Assembly (NCBI RefSeq): GCF_026626665.1
Contig: NZ_JAPNKE010000002.1
Coordinates: 5,619,168 to 5,683,167 of the forward strand
Direction: 5' to 3'
Length of the DNA: 64,000 nt
Origin: Nannocystis pusilla
GTDB lineage: Bacteria > Myxococcota_A > Polyangia > Nannocystales > Nannocystaceae
The translations under genes were made by a program, and so were the position numbers. The notes beneath the pieces are model-generated. The model had not been told where the DNA came from, did not search any database, and saw only the letters and a program-made list of their open reading frames with translations. This document shows, piece after piece, positions 53,610 to 63,537 of this stretch. The number at the start of each line of letters is the position of its first letter. The first letter of the stretch is position 1.

Positions 53610-53673
53610 AGGACATGCCGCTCAGGGCATGCCCAAAAAGACATGTCCTTTGGAGCATGCCTTCAGAGCCATG
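53600..53673. repeat. Six-core 14-bp CATG array between convergent genes
   Basis: CATG cores at 53600, 53614, 53628, 53642, 53656 and 53670, all exactly 14 bp apart: the longest perfect run in the window. The array begins in the last codons of the solute-binding gene and overlaps the stop codon of the convergent outer-membrane gene, whose last codons come from it. Confidence 0.92.
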
Positions 53674-54274
53674 CCCCGAGGGTCAGCAACAACGACGCCT
53701 GCGGCTGCCACGCGCGGTCGGCGATCTTCACCGCATCGACCGCGACCTCGCCGCCGACCAGCAGCCGGCGGCCGATCCGCCCCCACGCCCCGAGCCCGCC
53801 GCCGACGTGCCCGCCGTGGCCGCCCGGCGGAGGTTCCAGGATCGACGTGCGGTAGCCGAGCTCCCACGCGACGATCTGCCGCGAATAGCCGCCGCGGGCC
53901 AGCACGAACGCGAACACCTGCGGCAGCGCCAGGCCGAGGCGCAGCTCCGGCCCGGCCGCCAGGCGGTGCTCGCGGTGGCTCGGGATCTCGCGCGGGCGGG
54001 GCACCAGGCCGTAGCCGAAGCGGAGCCCGAGCCCCGCCCCGAACCGCCCCCGCGCGCGGAACAGGCCGACCGCCGCGCCCGCGGCCAGCCCGACCCCTTC
54101 TCGCGGGAGCGTCAGGCCGACCGGCGACACGCTCGCGTAGCCGCGCATGCAGTCCATCGTCTGTCTCTCGGACCAGGTCGGGCACGGGTCCGGCGCCGAG
54201 CTCCACGCCAAGATCATCATCACCAGCGCGCCGATCACAGGATCGAATGTGACACGAACCGGCCGCCGCCTCAA
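53663..54274 (-). CDS. Outer-membrane-type protein, paralog A
   Basis: A 203-residue exported protein. The N-terminus includes a hydrophobic segment (VIGALVMMILAWSSA) and the motif CPTWSERQTMDCMRGY with two cysteines. The rest is a series of Gly-rich amphipathic strands (GVGLAAGAAVGLFRARGRFG, AGLGLRFGYGLVPRPRE, FAFVLARGGYSRQIVAWELG) ending LLLTLGAWL, typical of a small beta barrel. It is a clear paralog of the gene at 54317, with the same cysteine motif and end. Both are on the minus strand, 42 bp apart. The stop codon lies in the six-core CATG array. Function unknown. Confidence 0.72.
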   Translation of the reverse strand: MRRRPVRVTFDPVIGALVMMILAWSSAPDPCPTWSERQTMDCMRGYASVSPVGLTLPREGVGLAAGAAVGLFRARGRFGAGLGLRFGYGLVPRPREIPSHREHRLAAGPELRLGLALPQVFAFVLARGGYSRQIVAWELGYRTSILEPPPGGHGGHVGGGLGAWGRIGRRLLVGGEVAVDAVKIADRAWQPQASLLLTLGAWL

Positions 54275-54282
54275 GGCTTCGA

Positions 54283-54300
54283 CATGCTCCTTAGGACATG
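54283..54300. repeat. CATG pair between the outer-membrane paralogs
   Basis: CATG at 54283 and 54297, 14 bp apart, within the 42-bp gap behind the stop codon of paralog B. A related CCTG/CAGG pair (54790/54804) and a TCTG/CAGG pair (54160/54174) sit at matching places in the two paralogs, over the cysteine motif. Confidence 0.7.
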
Positions 54301-54316
54301 TCTTTCACAGCACCTG

Positions 54317-54883
54317 CTACAGCCACGAGCCGAACGTCAGCGACAGGAACAGCGTCTCGGCGACGCCCTGGCCCTTGAACTGCACCAGGTCGAGCGCGCC
54401 CTCGGCCCCGACGAGCAGGCGCTGGCCCACGCGGCCCCAGATGCCCACCCCGAGCCCGTAGTGATACGCGTCCGCCGGCCCGCCGAACTCCGGGCGGGGC
54501 CTCGGGATCTCGAAGCGGTGGCTGTAGCCGCCGCGGACCAGCACGTAGCCGAACGCGCGCTGGTTGACCGCGCCGAGCCGCAGCTCCGGCGACAGGTGGA
54601 GCGTACGGTCGAAGCCGCTGGCCCGGCGGTCGACCATGTCGTAGCCGACGCGCCCGCCGAACGCGACGGCGAACCCGCCGCGGGCCCGGAACGCGCCGAT
54701 CGAGCCGCCGATCGCCGCCCCGGGGCGGTCCCTGGCGAGCACGAACGCGGCCGGGTCGGCGCGCACGTAGCCGCGGAAGCAGCTCATCGCCTGTCCCTCG
54801 CGCCAGGCCGGGCACGGCGGCTCGGCCCCGGCCGGCGCCGGCAGCAGCCCGATCGACAGCCCGAGGAGTGCCGCCCAGCGCAT
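54317..54883 (-). CDS. Outer-membrane-type protein, paralog B
   Basis: A 188-residue exported protein with a good signal peptide (MRWAALLGLSIGLLPAPAGA) and CPAWREGQAMSCFRGYVRAD right after it. This matches the CPTWSERQTMDCMRGY motif of paralog A, so a disulfide near the N-terminus is likely. Strands such as RPGAAIGGSIGAFRARGGFA, AFGGRVGYDMVDRR and GLGVGIWGRVGQRLLVGAEG indicate a small barrel that ends LFLSLTFGSWL. It is the first gene of the pair and divergent from ndk. I do not recognise the family; it may be restricted to myxobacteria. Confidence 0.75.
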   Translation of the reverse strand: MRWAALLGLSIGLLPAPAGAEPPCPAWREGQAMSCFRGYVRADPAAFVLARDRPGAAIGGSIGAFRARGGFAVAFGGRVGYDMVDRRASGFDRTLHLSPELRLGAVNQRAFGYVLVRGGYSHRFEIPRPRPEFGGPADAYHYGLGVGIWGRVGQRLLVGAEGALDLVQFKGQGVAETLFLSLTFGSWL

Positions 54884-55030
54884 CGACCGGCTACTGTGAC
54901 CGCACTCGTCCGCGCCGCAATCCGCCGCCGCAGGCCCGGCGACGCGGCGCACAGGCGAGACTTGCGCCCCGTCACGCGCCCGCCTCTTTACGCCCCGCGC
55001 GCCTCTGCTAGCCTCCGCGCCACGAATCGC

Positions 55031-55450
55031 ATGCAACGCACCTTCGCCATCATCAAGCCTGACGCCGTCGCCGCCGGTCACCAGGGCGGGATCCTCGCCG
55101 CGCTTCAGGAGTCCGGCCTGCGCCTCGTCGCGATCAAGGCTCTCCGCCTCTCCACCGCCCAGGCCGAGGGCTTCTACGCGGTCCACTCCGCCCGCCCGTT
55201 CTTCCGCAGCCTCGTCACCTTCATGACCGAGGGTCCGGTGGTCGCCATGGTGCTCGAGGGTGAGGACGCGATCGCCCGCTGGCGCGGCCTGATGGGCCCG
55301 ACCGACGCCACCAAGGCCGGCAAGGAGACCCTCCGCGGCCGTTACGGCACCAGCATCGAGCGCAACGCCACCCACGGCTCCGACGCGCCCGAGACCGCCG
55401 CCTACGAGATCGGCTTCTTCTTCAGCGGCCTCGAGCTCGCCGGCCTGTGA
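55031..55450 (+). CDS. ndk: Nucleoside diphosphate kinase
   Basis: A 139-residue enzyme that equalises nucleoside triphosphate pools through a phosphohistidine. The start MQRTFAIIKPDAV, the GPVVAMVLEGEDA loop, RWRGLMGPTDATKA and the active-site histidine in RNATHGSD are all canonical. Length is normal. It is followed after 28 bp by rlmN on the same strand, a common neighbour in deltaproteobacteria as I recall. The start ATG at 55031 follows an AT-poor but distinct divergent region shared with the outer-membrane pair. Confidence 0.97.
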   Translation: MQRTFAIIKPDAVAAGHQGGILAALQESGLRLVAIKALRLSTAQAEGFYAVHSARPFFRSLVTFMTEGPVVAMVLEGEDAIARWRGLMGPTDATKAGKETLRGRYGTSIERNATHGSDAPETAAYEIGFFFSGLELAGL

Positions 55451-55478
55451 GCCGCGGGCTCTTGCCGTCACCTGTCCC

Positions 55479-56630
<1,152 letters not shown>

Positions 56631-56699
56631 CTCCAGGACCGCGCCGGCCGAATCCGCGCGTGGGGCCCGGCCGGCCGGCGTGGTAGCCTGCGGCCCGAC

Positions 56700-59600
56700 G
56701 TGGCCGGCCTCGGAGACACCCAGGCGCCCCGCTCCGGCGCGCCGGAGCTGGACGAGACCACCGCCCCGCCGGCGCGGCCCGAGCCCGACCCGCTGGCGAC
56801 GGTGGTCAGCGCCGAGCCGCAGTGGGACACCCCGGCCGAGCGCGAGGCCGCCGGGCCGCTGCGGATCGGCCGGTTCGTCATCCTGCGCGAGGTCGGCCGC
56901 GGGGCGATGGGCGTCGTCTACGCCGGCTACGACGAGGAGCTCGACCGCCGCGTCGCGCTCAAGCTGGTCCAGACCAGCCGCCGCGACGACCCCTCGTTCG
57001 GCCGCGCCCAGCTGCTGCGCGAGGCCCAGGCGCTGGCCCGCCTGGCCCACCCCAACGTCGTCGCCGTCCACGAGGCCGGCGAGTTCTCCGGCGCCGTCTT
57101 CATCGCCATGGAGTACGTCGACGGCGTCGACCTGCAGCGCTGGCTGACCTACGCGCCCCGCAGCTGGCGCGAGATCGTCGACGCCCTGCGCCAGGCCGGC
57201 GAGGGCCTGCGCGCGGCCCACGACGTCGGCCTCGTCCACCGCGACTTCAAGCCGAGCAACGTCCTCGTCGGCGCCGACGGCCGCGTCCGCGTGGCCGACT
57301 TCGGCCTCGCCACCCGCCGCGGAAAAACTAGTTCTTCGGGACATGTCTCGAAGGCCATGGGCCCCCTCGCCACCGCCGACGCGCTGGCGACCCTGGCCGG
57401 CAGCGGCGCGCTGATCGGCACCCCGGCCTATATGTCCCCCGAGCAGCTGCGGCGCGAGCCGGCCACCGCGGCCAGCGACCAGTTCGCGTTCTGCGTCACC
57501 CTCTACGAGGCGCTGCACGGCCGGCGGCCGTTCACCGGCGACACCCTCGAGGTCCTCGCCGAGCACGTCCTCCACGCCGAGCCGCCGCCGGTCTCGCCCG
57601 ACCCGACCAGCGTGCCGCAGTGGCTGCACGCCGTCCTGCTGCGCGGCCTGGCCAAGGACCCCGCGCGCCGCTACTCCGGCATGGCCGAGCTGCTCGCGCT
57701 GCTCGCCCACGACCCCGAGGCCGAGCGCCGGCAGCGGCGCCGGCGGCTGCTGCAGATCGCCGTCGCCGTGGCCGCCACCGTCGTCGTCGTCCTCGGCGGC
57801 GTCGCGGCCACCCGCGCCCTCGTCCGCGCCGCCCACGAGCGCCGCGCCGACGCCCGCCTCGACGTCCTCCGCGAGCAGCTCGCCGCGCTGACCGTCGCCC
57901 GCAAGCGCGACGAGGCCGCGCGGCTGTTCGCCGCCTTCGCCGCCCTGCCCGACAACCGCGGCACCGCGGCGCTCGCCCGCGCTTATCGCGAGTGGGGCGA
58001 GGCCCAGACCGACCCGGCCGCCGCCATCGACGCCCACGCCGGCGCCTACATCGCCGCGCGCACCCACGAGGACCAGGCCGCCGCGCTGCGCAACCTCGCC
58101 CTGCGCCTGGCCGACAGCCGCAACTTCACCGCCTCGGCCGCCGCTCTGGCCGCCCTCGACGCCCACGCCCCCGAGCTCGCCGACGACCCCCAGCTCGCCG
58201 GCCTGCGCCTGGCCGCCGCCCTCGACCGCCGCGACTTCCCGGCCGCCCGCGCCGCCCTGGGCCGCCTCCCGGCCGACGACCCGCGCCGAGCTTACGGACA
58301 TGCCCTCGAGAACATGTCCTTTGGGACATCCATTTCGCGCACCGCGATCGGCCAGAGCCCGGGCAGCGACCACGAGTTCATCGTCGGCGACCTCGAAGGC
58401 GACGGCCGGCTCGAGCTGGCCACCCACGCCGACCAGCGCGGGTCGGCGGTGGTGCTGCGCGCCGACACGAACCTCACCCGCCTGGCCGAGGTCTCGACCG
58501 GCCCCCTCGCCGTCGCCCCGCGGATCGTGCCGCCCGCGCTGACCGGCGCCCCGCTGCTGCTGCTCGGCGTCGCCAACCCGGGCGCCCCCGGCGACGCCAT
58601 CGTCCGCTACGGCCTCCATCCCGCGGGCGGCGGCGCCCCGCTGTACCAGTGGACCGACAGCGCGATCCTCGGCTACGCCGTCGCCGACCTCGACGGCGAC
58701 GGCCACCCCGCCCTCTACACCGGCAGCGGTCCCTACGCCCGCCGGCTGCGGCAGCTCGACCTCGACCCCGCAGGCCAGTGGCAGTACCGCTCGCCGCACC
58801 CGCCGACCGACGCCGCCGGCTCCGACATCGGCTCGATCGAGGCCGGCGACCTCGACGGCGACGGCCGCCCCGAGCTCGTCGTCGCCGCCGGGCCGTGGTC
58901 GGCCTACGACCTGCGCGTGCTGTCGGCCGGCGACGACGGCCAGCTGCGCCTGCTCGCCCGCCGCAGCCTCGGCTTCATCGAGTCGGTGAAGCTGCTGCAG
59001 ATCGGCGGGGAGCTGCGGATCGCCGCGACCAAGGTCGACGAGTACGCCGCCCCGGGCCGCTTCTCCGAGGCCCGACCGTACGGCGAGCCGGCCGGCATCT
59101 ACATCCTCGCGCTCGACGGCGACGCGCTCGCGACCCGGCAGTTCATCCCGGCCCCCGAGGACCGCTCGCGCGGCGGCACGCCGCGCTGGCTGTACGACGG
59201 CGACTTCGACGGCGACGGCGTCGAGGATCTCCTAGCACTCGCCCCGCCCGAGCTCGTGCTCTACCGCAGCGACGGCGAGGCCCTGCAGGAGCCGCTGCAC
59301 CTCAGCAACATGTACCTGCGCGCGGTCGCCAACTTCGACGCCGACCCGGCCGCCGAGCTGCTGGTCACGCTGCCCGGCGCCCCCGACAGCTACTTCATCG
59401 TCGGCGCCGGCGACGTCCCGCTGCCCGCGATCGCCCGGCCCGCGCCGGAGGCCCGCCCGATCGGCGACGTCGACGATCCCGCGCTGATCGACGCCTGGCG
59501 CCACGCCGAGGAGCTGGCCGCGCTCGGCCTGCCGCGGCGCAGCGCCGACGAGCTGGCCGCCATCGCCCGTCTTTCGGGACATGCCCATGAGGACATGCTC

Positions 59601-61191
59601 TTGCGGGCAGCCGATCTCTACGCCGCCGCCGGCGAGCACGCCGCGGCTGCCGAGCACTACCTCGCCGCCGCCGCGCGGCCCGACCAGGCCGCCGGCGCGC
59701 TCGCGGGGGCGATCGCCAGCCGGCGCGAGCTCGGCGACTACGCCGCGGCGCTCGAGCTGGCGATCCGGCGCGCCGCCCTGCCCGGCCTCGACCTGCGGGT
59801 CCGTCGCGAGGCCGAGGCCGAGCTCGACACCCTCCGCCGCGCCACCGCCGAGCGCCCCTAGCTCGCGCTCCGCTTCGACCGCCCGCTCGACCCCGCCTGG
59901 CGGATCTACGACCCGCTGTCGTTCGCCCGCAGCCCGGGCGATCGGAGCCTGTCCCTTCAGACATCCTCGGAGCAGCTCATCGCCGAGTACCCGCTCGAGT
60001 GGGACGGCGGCACCGCGGCCCTGACCGTCGACGGCGCGCTCGGCGACCTCGAGTGGGGCACCAACCTGGCGATCGCCCTCACCCCCGTCGACAGCGACGA
60101 CGTCTACCTCGGCGTCCGCTTCGAGTCGCACAACCGGTCCGAGCGGCCCGACCAGGAGGTCTTCCCGATCACCGGGCCGAACGGCGCGACCGCCTACTGG
60201 GCCGGCACGATCCAGCCCGGCGAGGCGCGCCGCTTCCGCCTCGGCATGCGCCACTTCCCCGACCTCGGCACCACCCACCTCGAGATCGCCCTCGACGGCG
60301 GCGAGCCGCGGCGGGTGCTGACGAAGCACCCCATCAAGCCGCCGCCGCCCGGCCCGCTGCGCCTGCGGGTGCTCAATCGACCTGTCCAACCGGACAGCGT
60401 CGCCGACCTGCAGGTGTTCGCGGTCGAGCTGTCCGGCCTGCGCCGCGCCGACCCGCCGCCGGCAGATCCGTCGCTCGCCGTCGCCCGCCTGGTCGCGGAA
60501 GAGGAGATCGAAGCGGCCCTGGAGCGCCTCGCCGCCGCCCCGGTCGCCAGCCCCGAGGCGCTGTGGCGCATCGATCTCCTGGCCCGCGCCGGTCGCCTCG
60601 ACGAGGCCGCCGATCACCTGCGCAGCTCGCTCGCCGGGTTGCCCGAAGACCACCCGTTCCACGCGCGCCTGAGCCAGCGACTGATGCGCGACCCGGACAA
60701 CTTCTTGCTCGCGGCCAAGCGCGCGCTCGGGCCCGCGCTCTACGACATCTTCCTCGACCCCGGCCGCAACGAGATCCTGTGGCGCCCGGCGCGGATCCGT
60801 CATCACCTCGCCGACCTCGCCGACCTCCCGCGCGAGCCGCCCGCGCACGGCGGACCCGAAGCGCTCCGCCACCACCGCAGCGCCCTGCTGCTGCGCGGGC
60901 TCGCCTGGCAGCGCGCCGGTCGCGACGACCTGTCCGTGCGCGACCTCGAGGCCGCGCTCTCGCTGCTCGAGGTGGCGGAGGATCAACACATGCGCAAGTA
61001 CGTGCTCCGCCGCCTCGTCGACGCCAGCATCCGCCTGCGCGACCCGACGCGCGCGCCGGTGGATCACCGCCGCCCTCCTCGAGTCGACCACCGCCGAGCT
61101 CCTGCTCGAGGGCCTGCGCCAGCGCCCCGGCGTCGACGCGATCCTCACCTCCGCCGATTGGGCCCGCTTCGAGGCGCTCACGCGTCGCTGA
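56700..61191 (+). CDS. Very large Ser/Thr protein kinase with FG-GAP-like repeats (in-frame TAG and one frameshift)
   Basis: A membrane kinase that would be about 1,497 residues long. The kinase domain shows VGRGAMGVVYAGYDEELD, VALKLV, VHRDFKPSNVLVG, VADFGLATR and GTPAYMSPEQL, then a transmembrane helix (LLQIAVAVAATVVVVLGGVA). The outer part holds FG-GAP-like calcium-loop repeats (DLEGDGRLELA, DLDGDGHPALY, DLDGDGRPELVVAAG, DFDGDGVEDLLAL), usual for a beta-propeller. The frame stops at TAG 59859-59861 after ATAERP, yet continues in the same frame for about 430 coherent residues (LALRFDRPLDPAWRIYDPLS, YLGVRFESHNRSERPDQEVF). Near 61052 a missing GC dinucleotide shifts the frame to WITAALLESTTAELLLEGLR and the stop at 61191. 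Four CATG elements lie inside (57342, 58299, 59580, 59948). Confidence 0.85.
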
Positions 61192-61246
61192 CGGTTGCCG
61201 GCCGCGCGGTCGGCCGGCTAACGTCGGGCCCCAGGAGGAGACCGCG

Positions 61247-61489
61247 ATGAGGAAGGTTCGGGCGAGCGGCCCGCCGAAGCTGGAGACCGAATCACCGCTC
61301 CTGACCGCCGACGACCTCGCCGTGTGGTTCCACTGCTCGCGGCGCGCCGTCTACGACCGCGTCTTTCGCAACCAGATCCCCGGGGTCGTCCGCCTCGGAA
61401 GGCGCCTCTACTTCGACCGCGTCACCATCCAGGAGTGGCTGAGGCGCCGCCTGCTCGGCGCGCGACCCGACGACCTCGAGATCCACTGA
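61247..61489 (+). CDS. Small MerR-like helix-turn-helix protein (HTH_17 type)
   Basis: An 80-residue DNA-binding protein. The sequence LLTADDLAVWFHCSRRAVYD, then VFRNQIPGVVRLGRRLYFDR and VTIQEWLRRRL is the classic excisionase-like helix-turn-helix with a wing, as in HTH_17 proteins. ATG 61247 has an AGGAGG ribosome binding site. Such proteins often serve as Xis-type factors or small regulators, but no integrase or phage gene is near it, so a regulator of a neighbour is more likely. It ends convergent with the TonB-like gene, sharing an inverted repeat that spans both stop codons. Confidence 0.85.
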   Translation: MRKVRASGPPKLETESPLLTADDLAVWFHCSRRAVYDRVFRNQIPGVVRLGRRLYFDRVTIQEWLRRRLLGARPDDLEIH

Positions 61490-61520
61490 CGCCTCAGTTT
61501 CCACTGACCCGTCAGTGGAA
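61482..61520. terminator. Inverted repeat between convergent stop codons
   Basis: Arms TTCCACTGAC (61499-61508) and GTCAGTGGAA (61511-61520) form a perfect 10-bp inverted repeat with a two-base centre. A third direct copy of the half-site (CCACTGAC) lies at the end of the HTH gene. Both genes end with His-stop encoded by this element. Probably a bidirectional terminator, although the loop is short and there is no T-tract. Confidence 0.55.
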
Positions 61521-62507
61521 GTAGCGCTGGATCTGCCCGCCGTTCTGTTCGAACTCGAAGGCGAACCCGAACTCGATCAGGTTCGTGCGTGGGTCGACCA
61601 GCTGGGCCGGCGGATTGTTGAACGGCGCCGCCGCGCGCACCGCCCGGATCGCCTCCTCGTCGAGGTAGCCGAGCCCGCTCGGCCGGTCGATCGAGATCTT
61701 GTGGACCGATCCGTCGGCGTTGAGGCGGATGTAGAGCGACGTGACCCACGACTTGGTGCCGACCTTCATGCTGTCGGACGCGCGGCGCTCGTGCAGCGGG
61801 CCCGGGGCCCAGTGGTCGGCCACGCTGTCGCGGACCCGGTTGAAGAACGACGCGTACTTCCAGCGCCGCGAGTTGAGGGCGTTGTCGGGGCCCTCGGGCA
61901 CGTTCTTGTCGATCGAGTCGAAAGTCCCGGCCTGGCCGAGCGCCCGCTCCATCGCCCCCGGGTTGCCGCGCAGCCCCGGGTTGCCGCCGGCCGCGGGTCG
62001 CCCGGGCGACAGCGGCAGCGGCCCGAACGCCCCCGGGTCGACCTGCGGGCCCTCCGGCTGCAGCCCCTCGCGCACGCTCGGCGCCTGCTGCGGCGACGGC
62101 TGCTTCTTCGGCGAGTTGTCGGCGTCGGGCGAGTGTCCCGGCAGCATCGGCAGCCCGCCCGGCGTCGGCCGCACGTTGGGCGCGCGGGTCTCCTTGTCGA
62201 CCGACTGGTCGAACTCCGACAGGTACTTGGCGTCGTCGGGCGCCTTCTCCTTGTGGACGCGGTCCTGCTTGATGAGGCGGCCCTTCGGCGCCTCGCGCGG
62301 CTGCGCCTCGGCCTCCGGCGGCGGCTCCTCCTCCGGAGGCACCAGCGCCACGTCCATCCAGCCTTCGGAGCGCGGGAGCGGCGGCGCGTCCCAGCCGATC
62401 CCGATGATCTCGTCGCCCAGCGGCCACATGAGGAGATGCACCAGCAGCGACGCGAGCAGCATGAAGCCCACCAGGCGGAGCCCCGAGTTGTCGCGCGCGC
62501 GTGGCAT
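61512..62507 (-). CDS. TonB-family energy transducer-like protein
   Basis: A 331-residue protein with one N-terminal membrane helix (LVGFMLLASLLVHLLMWPLG). A proline- and glutamate-rich periplasmic stretch (LVPPEEEPPPEAEAQPREA) and a long disordered middle part follow. The C-terminal domain carries the TonB-type fold (SWVTSLYIRLNADGSVHKIS, then GYLDEEAIRAVRAAAPFNNP). TonB proteins pass proton-motive energy to outer-membrane transporters; ExbB and ExbD are not in the window. ATG 62507 is chosen because the upstream frame lacks coding character. The gene is divergent from thyX, with starts 58 bp apart. Confidence 0.87.
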   Translation of the reverse strand: MPRARDNSGLRLVGFMLLASLLVHLLMWPLGDEIIGIGWDAPPLPRSEGWMDVALVPPEEEPPPEAEAQPREAPKGRLIKQDRVHKEKAPDDAKYLSEFDQSVDKETRAPNVRPTPGGLPMLPGHSPDADNSPKKQPSPQQAPSVREGLQPEGPQVDPGAFGPLPLSPGRPAAGGNPGLRGNPGAMERALGQAGTFDSIDKNVPEGPDNALNSRRWKYASFFNRVRDSVADHWAPGPLHERRASDSMKVGTKSWVTSLYIRLNADGSVHKISIDRPSGLGYLDEEAIRAVRAAAPFNNPPAQLVDPRTNLIEFGFAFEFEQNGGQIQRYFH

Positions 62508-62565
62508 GAGACGCCCCCAGTATAGCCGCCTCGGCCGCCATCGGCTGCGGTATACCCTGCGGCCG

Positions 62566-63456
62566 ATGACCGTCACCGCCCGCCCGCTCTCTCCCGGCGC
62601 CGAGGCCCTGCTGGGGCGCGAGGTCCCCGTCCTCGACCTCGGGTTCGTCCAGCCGATCGACTACATGGGCAACGACATCGATATCGTCCAGGCCGCTCGC
62701 GTCAGCTACGGCCCGTCGACGCGCAAGGTCCACGACGACCGCGGCCTGCTGCGCTACCTCATGCGCCACCGGCACACCACGCCGTTCGAGATGTGCGAGG
62801 TCAAGTTCCGCTGCAAGATGCCGATCTTCGTGGCCCGCCAGTGGATCCGCCACCGGACGGCCAACGTCAACGAGATGTCGCTGCGCTACAGCGAGGCGCC
62901 CGACGAGTTCTACGTGCCGGCGCTGGAGCACGTGACCCTGCAGTCGACCACCAACCGCCAGGGCCGCGACGCCGACACCGCGGTCCCCGCCAAGCTGCGC
63001 GAGCGGGTGCGCGCCCTCTTGCACACCCGCCACGAGCAGCTCTACGCCGACTACCAGACCCTCGCCGGCGAGCTCGGGATCGCCCGCGAGCTGGCCCGCA
63101 CCCTGCTGCCGGTGTCGCTCTACACCCAGTGGATCTGGAAGATCGACCTGCACAACCTGCTGCACTTCCTCGACCTCCGCCTCGACCCCCACGCCCAGGT
63201 CGAGATCCGCCTGTTCGCCGAGGCGATGGCCGGGTTCGTCCAGGCGTGGGTCCCGCTGTCGTGGGAGGCCTTCGTCGACTACCGCCGCGAGGCCCTGCCG
63301 TTCACCCGCGTCGAGGGCGTGGCCCTGTCGCACCTGCTCCGCGGCGCCTCCGCCGACGAGGCCGCCGCCCATGCCGGCCTGCAGGGCCGCGAGCTGCGCG
63401 AGTTCCTCGACAAGCTGGCCCGCGTGCGCGCGCTGACCGAAGAGTCAGGTACTTGA
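62566..63456 (+). CDS. thyX: Flavin-dependent thymidylate synthase
   Basis: A 296-residue FAD-dependent enzyme that makes dTMP from dUMP with methylenetetrahydrofolate and NADPH. The ThyX motif is RHRTANVNEMSLRYSE, fitting RHRxxxNExSxRY, and HRHTTPFEMCEVKFRCKMP precedes it. Later residues LLPVSLYTQWIWKIDLHNL are also typical. The length is slightly above the common 220-260 residues, owing to a C-terminal extension (HLLRGASADEAAAHAGLQ). The last codons lie in a phased CAGG/CATG array. ATG 62566 fits the N-terminus of the family. Divergent from the TonB-like gene. Confidence 0.96.
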   Translation: MTVTARPLSPGAEALLGREVPVLDLGFVQPIDYMGNDIDIVQAARVSYGPSTRKVHDDRGLLRYLMRHRHTTPFEMCEVKFRCKMPIFVARQWIRHRTANVNEMSLRYSEAPDEFYVPALEHVTLQSTTNRQGRDADTAVPAKLRERVRALLHTRHEQLYADYQTLAGELGIARELARTLLPVSLYTQWIWKIDLHNLLHFLDLRLDPHAQVEIRLFAEAMAGFVQAWVPLSWEAFVDYRREALPFTRVEGVALSHLLRGASADEAAAHAGLQGRELREFLDKLARVRALTEESGT

Positions 63457-63505
63457 AGACATGCCCGTGAGGACATGCCCGCGAGGGCATGTCCCTGCGG
63501 ACAGC
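63446..63505. repeat. Five-core 14-bp array at the 3' end of thyX
   Basis: CAGG 63446 (in the last thyX codons), CATG 63460, 63474 and 63488, and CAGC 63502, exactly 14 bp apart. It runs directly into a hairpin terminator at 63504. Confidence 0.85.
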
Positions 63506-63537
63506 CGCCTGTCCCGGCCGCGCCCGGGACAGGCGGC
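63504..63537 (+). terminator. Hairpin terminator behind thyX
   Basis: Perfect 14-bp inverted repeat with arms GCCGCCTGTCCCGG and its complement, and a six-base loop. It lies 47 bp after the thyX stop codon, directly behind the CATG array. The arms share the CCGCCTGTC/GACAGGCGG core with the ahpD terminator. No T-tract follows. Confidence 0.65.
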
